Positions 57,361-64,000 of a stretch of 64,000 nucleotides of DNA are shown here, piece by piece. Both the position numbers and the translations under genes were made by a program. Below the pieces are notes generated by a model. That model made no database searches and had not been told where the DNA came from. It worked only from the letters and a program-made list of their open reading frames with translations. Source of the DNA: Mytilus edulis (lineage: Eukaryota; Mollusca; Bivalvia; Mytilida; Mytilidae); assembly GCF_963676685.1 (NCBI RefSeq), contig NC_092354.1, positions 25,514,193-25,578,192 of the forward strand, in the 5' to 3' direction. Every line of letters starts with the position of its first letter. Position 1 is the first letter of the stretch.

Positions 57361-57719
57361 TAGCAAACCGGACATAGTTTTATAATATAGTTAATTGCTA
57401 CCTCAGTTTTATATAAATAAGAATTAAAATGTGCTTTGTTATTAAATGCAATATCAGTATTTAGTTCAAATATATAATCTTAAATTAATCCTAATTCTAT
57501 CTTATTCATTCTTATGTGACGTCATTTTTCATTTTTTGATGCTCTGTTTTACTAATTCAAATGACGTCATTTTTTCGTCATTTTTCAGTTTCAAATAGGA
57601 CGTCACTTGGCGTAGAGGTTTTAACGTATTCGGATGTGTCTACTTTTGTGTTTCAAATGTCTGGTTATGTAAATGTATTTCAGTTGTTTCCTGTAATTAG
57701 TTAATACTTCAGCTTTATC
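57361..57719. other. Gap before LINE
   Basis: AT-rich, with two 'atgacgtcatttt' words and a third similar word near 57600 (CRE-like TGACGTCA palindromes). Otherwise nothing recognised. Confidence 0.35.
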
Positions 57720-60654
57720 ATGTACACTTTTTGTATATTCATTTTATTAAATTTACTGTATATTGAACATGCTTATATAGACTTAAATCAGCTACTAGCC
57801 AAGGCGGCATCTACCTCAGGACCATCCAAACAAATAAGGAAGAAGAAACCAAAACTACAAGTTATGACACCAGAAATTCGTCAAGCAATAACTGACAAGA
57901 AGAATGCATACTATAATTGGAAACAGAACAACCGACCTAATGATCCCAATAATCAGTGGTTACAGAAGAAGAAAGTAACAACCTGTAACCTTAGAAAAGA
58001 ATGCCGACTAACACTAGCGAAACAACAGCTAGAAAGGAAAAGCGAACTGATTAATGCCAAAAGTAACAACTCCAATTTATTTTTCAAACTTATCCGACGT
58101 CAAAGAGGAAGATTTGGAATGCATATTGATGAGCTAAATGTAAACGGACAAAAATACAATACAGAAGGAGGAATATTGGAGGGTTTTAGAGAACACTTTG
58201 CAAATCTTGCTAAACAAAGTGATAACAGTCAATTCGACCAAGCATATATTGAGCAGGTAGACAATGAATATGCTACTATCATAGATATATGCAAACATGA
58301 CTTCAGGCATATTCCAGTAGAGAAGCAAGAGATCATGAATGCCATTAAAAGTCTTAATCGAAACAAATCCCCGGATACCTATGGAGTCACTGCTGAAAAT
58401 TTAATTCATGGTGGAGAAATACTTGCCTCATATTTACAAACTCTACTAAACAGTTCTTTTGAATTCTGCTTTATACCCGATATTATCAAATTTGGAATAT
58501 TAACACCAGTCTTCAAAAATAAAGGCAACAAGAATGACGCAAAAAACTATAGAGGCATCACAATAACTCCAACTCTATCAAAGATCATAGAAACAGTACT
58601 TAAATTTCGCATCAATCCCAAAATTATATGTATACAAAATCCACTCCAGCGAGGCTTTACCAAGAATGCATCTCCTTTAAATTGCTCTTTAATTATGGAG
58701 GAATTTCAACGAGAGAACAAAGATCTGAAAAAAGAAACAATATTTGTTATGCTAGATGCTAAGTCGGCCTTTGACGTAGTAAAACATTCGAGCCTTATAC
58801 GCAAATTATTTCACATGGGACTCACACCGCAAGAAATACTCATGATTGATGATCTATATAAAAATGCAAGATCCAGTGTCAAATTGAACGGTGAACAATC
58901 AAATGCATTTAATATTGAACAAGGTGTCCGACAAGGAGGTACTCTTAGTGCCGACCTTTACAAAGTTTATGTAAACGATCTATTAAACGAAATATGTAAC
59001 ACTGGATTTGGAGGACATATTGGAACGATCAACTGTAGTGCGCCTACTTGTGCTGATGATCTTACCATAACTAGTAATTCTCAGTTTGAAGCACAAATAC
59101 TAGTCAACATAGCTAATGATTACAGCAAAAGAGAGTCATATATAATACAACCTACTAAAAGCGTTGTACTACCTATCCAAACCAACACCAATGCCCATAA
59201 TGATATGACACTTCTTATGGATGATAGGGAAATGCCTACAGTTGATAAAACCACACATGTTGGGATACAAAGATCGAACTGTAACACACAACTAGTAACT
59301 GCGGAGGAAAACATTAAGAAGGCAAGAAGAGCTTTATACAGTTTAATGGCAAGTGGCTTGCATGGAGAAAATGGACTAGACCCATCCACATCTATATCCA
59401 CCTTCAGAACATATGTTATGCCTATCCTACTATATGGACTAGATGTTGTAATGACCAACAGCAAATCTTTGAAAATATTACAATCTTTCTACAAGAAAAC
59501 GATAAAGCAAATATTATCTTTACCAATATCAACTGCAGACCCGGCTATATATTTATTATCTGGATTACTACCCATAAATGCTGAAATTGATATAAAAATT
59601 ATAACTTTACTTGGAAATATTCTATGTTCTGACAAATCAACTGTTGAATGGAAAATAGCAAACCGTCAATTGAAAATTAAATCGTGCAAAAGCAACAGTT
59701 GGTTCATAGATGCAAAGAAAATTTGTTTTAAATATCAACTAACAGACCCAGTAGAATTTTTGGATACAATAACAACAAAAGAAACATGGAAAAGAAGCAT
59801 GGTGAATAAAATTAAAACATACTGGCATAGAAAGATCTTGGATGAGAAAGAACATTTCAATAGCCTACAATATTTATCTCCAATATACAGCCTTGGTCAT
59901 TGTCATCCGTTGATCAGTATATCTACTTCTGACCCAAAAATAATACAAAAATTGCCACCACGAGTGAAAATTGCAACAGGGGTATACATCCTACAATCAC
60001 AAAGAGCCAAATATAACTCTAATGCAGTGGACCCAACATGTCAATTATGCAAAAATGGAGAAGAAACATTATCCCATTTCCTGCTTACTTGTGTAACTCT
60101 AGATGCTGTAAGAAAACCCATATTGGAAAAAATAGTGAGAACTGCTGGTAGAATTTTTTCTGAGAGCAACAGACTCAATAACATTGAACTACTCCGATTG
60201 ATTTGCGATCCTTACAACTATTGCAAAAATAACAGTGATCAAATATTTGATAATATATCAAAAATTCTTGAACCTCAATGTAGGAAAATGTTACACCTAC
60301 TCCATACAACAAGATATAGACTTCTTGGTCTGGATACTAAACAACTCAAAAAGAGGAGGAAAGTTTAAGACTATTAGTTAATTATATATAATTGTATATA
60401 ATTAAAGTGTTATGTAAGTGACTCAGCATAAGACAGTCCAAATTATCACTTCTTATTTAGATAATTTTAGATTTTAAAATTGCCTATTGCGTATAGTATA
60501 AATTGACATTTGTGTATATAATATTCCGGTGGATGGAACCATTATTTGTGTGATAATTATATATATATTCGTGGTGGTGGATGTCACTCCAGCTATAATT
60601 GGAGGTGTGCCTTGACTGGCAGAATTTATTATACAGATTCAGATTCAGTTAGCA
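57720..60654 (+). CDS. LINE ORF2 (Jockey/CR1-type), 5'-truncated, long intact frame
   Basis: An 882-codon frame to 60368. Residues ~40-150 are the linker before RT (the AP endonuclease is absent, so the copy is 5'-truncated). RT blocks: LNRNKSPDTYGVTAENL, GILTPVFKNKGNKNDAKNYR, FVMLDAKSAFDVVKH, EQGVRQGGTLSADLYK, catalytic APTCADDLTI. After the thumb comes the C-terminal knuckle CQLCKNGEETLSHFLLTC, then a basic end KKRRKV. The 3' UTR runs to a short (attcag)2 tail at about 60640-60654. Uninterrupted, so recently inserted. No target duplication found by eye. Confidence 0.85.
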
Positions 60655-60689
60655 AAAGTATAAATTACTCTAAATTATAGGGATTTTCT

Positions 60690-61085
60690 GGTAACTTAAG
60701 GATGTTCGCTTGTCATGTTTTGTGATTTTTGTCAGATTTTCGGATTCCTCTGGTTTTATCCATTTGAATGCCTTCAAAAATTTTGCCCATTGACCCCCAC
60801 TTTTTATTTTATAAATCTTTTACCTGTATAATTATAAGCCATCTGTGATAGTCTTAAAAAATTCTTGTTATTTTTTAATAGTTTTTGAGAACTTGAACTT
60901 GTCAATGATAAAGCTATGAAAAATCAAGAGAGAATATTTTCCCGCCAAAATTTCAATGGCTATTATCTCGAAAACAAGCACATTGACCTATCTATTTTTT
61001 TTGCATTTTTTGTTCCTTTATTAATCCTCTATTAATATATACTAGTGTTATGAAAAGCTTGTTATTTTGAAACTGAGTAGCGAAC
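60690..61085 (+). repeat. Dispersed repeat ('aaggatgttcgcttgtcat' family)
   Basis: Recognised from memory as a recurrent mussel repeat; 'cccattgacccccac' and 'tgaaactgagtagcgaactt' lie inside. Only one copy is in this window, so confidence is limited. Confidence 0.4.
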
Positions 61086-61089
61086 TTCC

Positions 61090-61250
61090 TTAACAGAAAA
61101 CCCTTGCCGTTTTTGGCACAACCTTTTTGATCTTTTGGTCCTCGATGCTGTTCAACTTTGTACTCGTTTCGGCTTTCAAACTTTTGTATCTGTGCGTCAC
61201 ACATAGGTCTTGTGTGAACAAAATACACTTCTGGCGTATTAAAATTTTGA
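61090..61250 (+). repeat. Diverged copy of the 'ctggcgtac' repeat family
   Basis: 'ttggcacaacctttttgatc', 'gtcctcgatgctgttcaact', 'tgcgtcacacataggtcttg' and 'cttctggcgtattaaa' align in order with 63165-63310. The ORFs on both strands here are shadows. Confidence 0.7.
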
Positions 61251-61424
61251 ACTTGTTGCCTTTTGTTGGCGGTTGTTCGTGTGATTCTTTGTTAATTGTG
61301 TTCTCCAATTTATTTATATTGTAGTCCTGTGTTGTCATTTTGATGTTATATTTCACATGGCCATAAAAGTGCGAGGTTTGGCATGCCACAAAACCAGGTT
61401 CAACCCACCATTTTTTCCTTTAAA

Positions 61425-61785
61425 AATGCCCTGTACCAAGTCAGGAATATGGTCATTGTTATATTATAGTTCGTTTCTGTGTGTATTCCATTATAACGTT
61501 GTGTCGTTTGTTTTCTCTTATTTATGAGTGTAAATTCACATTGCGATAAGACGTGTCACGGTACTTGTCTATCCCAAACTCATGTATTTGGTTTTGATGT
61601 TATATATATTATTCTCGTGGGATTTTGTCTATGTGTGTTACATTTTAGTGTTATGTCGTTGTTCTCCTCTTATATTTAATGCGTTTCCCTCGGTTTTAGT
61701 TTGTTATCCCGATTTTGTTTTTTGTCCATGGATTTATGAGTTTTGAACAGCGGTATACTACTGTTGCCTTTATTTAACCTTAAAA
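61425..61785 (+). repeat. Solo Penelope-like 3' end
   Basis: Matches 57115-57250 in order (see that entry) and ends 'agcggtatactactgttgcc'. No RT is attached, so this is a stray 3' fragment. Confidence 0.55.
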
Positions 61786-61900
61786 AAACATTGTCAACCT
61801 TGGTTTTGCATCTGATGATGTTTTGTTAAGGTACCTTTGTTCTTTTTCATATTCAGCCATATGGTATTTTAAGATGTGTATAGTTTAATTGCAAATTTAT

Positions 61901-62155
61901 TCAAACTACATCAATTGTTTCAATGTTATTGTTCTTGATTGTTAAAGTAACTGTTACTGGCAGCATGTCTAGTAGAACCTTTTCTATATCTTCTTCCTCC
62001 TGAGCAAAGGTTGCCTTGAGTATATCCTTTGTTATCGTGTAATCATGGTATGTGTCCTGGTCATCAAAGGAGTGGCAAAATAATGTAATAAGTTCTTCTT
62101 CTCCATAGAACCCTTCAACAACGACTGTGGAGGTCTCTGGTGGTGTTTCTCTTTG
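61901..62155 (-). CDS. Terminal exon of a host gene (84 codons)
   Basis: Minus strand: acceptor '..ctatttttcag' at 62156, then 255 nt open in phase 0 to TGA at 61901-61903, with AATAAA starting two bases after the stop. Encodes QRETPPETSTVVVEGFYGEE, CHSFDDQDTYHDYTITKDIL, QEEEDIEKVLLDMLPVTVTL and NIETIDVV. Strongly acidic with balanced codon use, plainly coding. Family not recognised; upstream exons not found within the window (to 64000). Confidence 0.65.
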   Translation of the reverse strand, partial: QRETPPETSTVVVEGFYGEEELITLFCHSFDDQDTYHDYTITKDILKATFAQEEEDIEKVLLDMLPVTVTLTIKNNNIETIDVV

Positions 62156-62629
62156 CTGAAAAATAGTATCGTCATTAATGAATAGTCAAATTATTTTATT
62201 TATATTTATTAAAATAATGATCACATGTTATCCAATAGTATTATATCACCAATTGCTAATCACATATATATTCAACATGTACATCATATGAATTATTGAA
62301 TGAGTATGTAATTGACTGTTTGAGCTTGCTCATATGGCTATCTTAATTTTGCAGGTGGTTAGAAGTTTTTTGTCTGTTTTCATGGCCTTATTATAATTAT
62401 GTGATGATAAAAAGTAATTAATGTAAAGCTCATTTGCTTTGCAGGTCATGATTATGGGTCTTAGATGGTTACCCTTTTATAACTGGTTTCTACTTTTGGT
62501 TGTCACTATGTGGGTTACATTTTACTAGTGTATGTTCGTACTATACATCATTTAATGTTTATGAATATTTTTATATAGTAATGAAATTGTTTACATGTTT
62601 ATGTTTATGACAAGAGTACACGCGCTGAT
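62156..62629. other. Intron or flank, nothing recognised
   Basis: AT-rich. It should contain or lead to the upstream exon of the minus-strand gene at 61901-62155, which I could not identify. Confidence 0.35.
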
Positions 62630-62860
62630 ATGTCCCGCCTTCCTTACGAATTATGGATAGTCCTAAGTATAAAGTTTTATTACAACTGTCTCAAAAACTA
62701 ACATTCACCTAGACAACTAAAAAATGACCAATGAACCAAGGAAATAAGGTCATGGTCAGATGAACAATGCCAGGCAGACATGTACAGCTAACAATTCTAC
62801 CATACAACACATGTATTTGACCTATTGTTTATATATTTAGAAAAACTTACAAAAACACAA
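62630..62860 (+). repeat. Second 'cctaagtataaag' repeat copy
   Basis: Shares 'agtcctaagtataaag', 'aggtcatggtcagatga' and 'cagacatgtaca' with 55050-55545. Confidence 0.65.
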
Positions 62861-62865
62861 AGGAG

Positions 62866-63545
62866 TGACTGGGGAATAGAAATATGGTCACTTGGTCTTA
62901 TCCCGACCGGCAGTAAACCGCTTGCCGATGTGGGGGTACGTAAAGCTGCGCAGGATGTATTAAGTTAGCAGTCACGTCCAGTCAGAATGGGGACGTCAAA
63001 TTCGATGTCTCGTGTCAAGAGAGTGCCACGCTCTTTGCACGTTAAAAACCCTTGCAAAAACTATTTTAGGAATATCGATAATGTGGTCATTTTTATAAAT
63101 TTCCCGTTTACCAAACTGAAATTTTCAAAAAATTAAGGATTTTCTTATTCCAGGCATAGACTACCTTAGCCGTATTTGACACAACTTTTTGGAATTTTGG
63201 ATCCTCAATGCTCTTCATCTTTGTACTTGTTTGGCTTTATAAATATTTTGATATGAGCGTCACTGATGAGTCTTATGTAGACAAAACGCGCGTCTGGCGT
63301 ACTAAATGTTAATCCTGATACCTTTGATAACTATTAGGGCCTGTTAATGTTGCGCGCCAAATTTTCTGTCCCTATTCAATATACCCTCATTATACAGTGG
63401 CAGTCCAAATTTCCCCGACCATCATCCCCTATGGCCTCTATTATGACAAGACCTACTGATTGTATTTAATTTTATCTTGATCTCGTTCTGAATACGCATG
63501 AAATATTTGCCACTGGACGTTAAGCAACCAACAATCAATCAATTT
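62866..63545 (+). repeat. SINE-like copy split by a later insertion
   Basis: The head (62866-63066) and tail (63338-63545, with AATC end) are complementary halves of one SINE-like copy. The intervening ~270 bp belongs to another repeat. Confidence 0.88.
63068..63335 (+). mobile_element. Nested repeat inside the SINE-like copy
   Basis: Plus-strand member of the 'acgcgcgtctggcgtac' family. AACTATT occurs at both junctions (63059-63065, 63329-63335). It could be a 7-bp target duplication, but 'gataactat' is also close to the family's normal 3' end, so this is uncertain. Confidence 0.7.
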
Positions 63546-63867
63546 TATTTAAAAAAAACATCAGCTACAGAGTATGATACGATGGATGGATAACCGGAAG
63601 TTATATTTTTAAAAAATATTTTTTTTTTTTGGAAAAAAAGGTTTGTTTCCAGGTTTTGGTGAAAAAAATAATTCGTTTTGGACCCTGTGAAAAAAAATTG
63701 TTTGTTTCACTCTAACCTGCCTCTATATGTAATGCTAAAATTGGAAGAAAAAAAAATGTTTTCGGTTTGTTGCTATAAAAACAAAAAATCCATAGCCCAG
63801 CCCAGATTTTTTATGGTGGTTTAGTACCAATTTATAAAACACTTTGCTATATTATCTTATTGCTTTC
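63546..63867. other. Low-complexity A/T-rich stretch
   Basis: Long A and T runs ('tggaaaaaaaggtttgtttcc'); no gene. Confidence 0.4.
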
Positions 63868-63930
63868 TATGGTCTTCATGAAATATTTGCCACAGGACGT
63901 TAAGCAACCAACAATCAATCATCAATGGTC
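63868..63930 (+). repeat. SINE-like 3' tail fragment
   Basis: 'catgaaatatttgccacagg' through 'aagcaaccaacaatcaatc'. Only the 3' end is present. Confidence 0.8.
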
Positions 63931-64000
63931 TTCAGCTTATAAAAAGAGGTTTCTTATTTTCTTTAGTGTGTGTTACAGCACATCACTGGTCACAATGTTC

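Overview
This is AT-rich eukaryotic nuclear DNA. It has short exons with GT..AG introns, several AATAAA signals, and very dense retroelements, satellites and MITE-like repeats. The repeat set (a SINE-like family ending in an AATC-type tail, Penelope-like reverse transcriptases, an I/Nimb-like LINE with RNase H, gacgga-type MITEs) is what I associate with bivalve molluscs, most likely a mussel (Mytilus or relative). That assignment comes from recognising families, not from a search. No rRNA, tRNA, CRISPR or prokaryotic features were seen.

Layout. 1-4049 is an AT-rich satellite, followed to about 4985 by two smaller tandem repeats. 6155-8379 holds a compact, apparently complete multi-exon host gene (TATA box, non-coding first exon, poly(A) signal) whose frame depends on one doubtful exon junction. 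9.6-19.2 kb is a retroelement graveyard (DIRS-like zinc-knuckle ORF, Penelope-like RT, Ty3/gypsy RT, a 5'-truncated LINE with a perfect 14-bp target duplication) and also contains two spliced exons of a C2H2 gene on the minus strand. 19.4-21.65 kb carries an OTU-like fragment, a TATA-driven gene with two PC4/p15 domains, and a four-finger C2H2 exon.

The centrepiece is 21946-38974: about 11.15 tandem copies of a ~1526-bp unit. The long-ORF view shows nothing here, but on the minus strand each unit carries the same three spliced exons (84, 90 and 180 nt, all phase 0, canonical splice sites, poly(A) signal). They encode a basic/proline-rich segment followed by a short leucine-zipper-like coiled coil. 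Four units (1, 2, 3, 11) keep the frame across all three exons. Unit 4 has a changed C-terminus. Units 5-10 share a 2-nt deletion in exon 1. No start codon is visible in frame upstream of exon 2.

39-48 kb contains a decayed RecQ-like helicase and a DUF3987-like multi-exon gene with single-base frameshifts, mixed with LINE and Penelope fragments. 48-64 kb contains a MITE with terminal inverted repeats, a cluster of heat-shock-element-like palindromes, a full-length SINE-like copy with an 11-bp target duplication, a Penelope-like RT with intact motifs, an almost full LINE ORF2, and several orphan host exons, the clearest being an 84-codon terminal exon at 61901-62155 (minus).

The host exons are not linked by any evident pathway. 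What unites the window is repeated insertion and tandem amplification.
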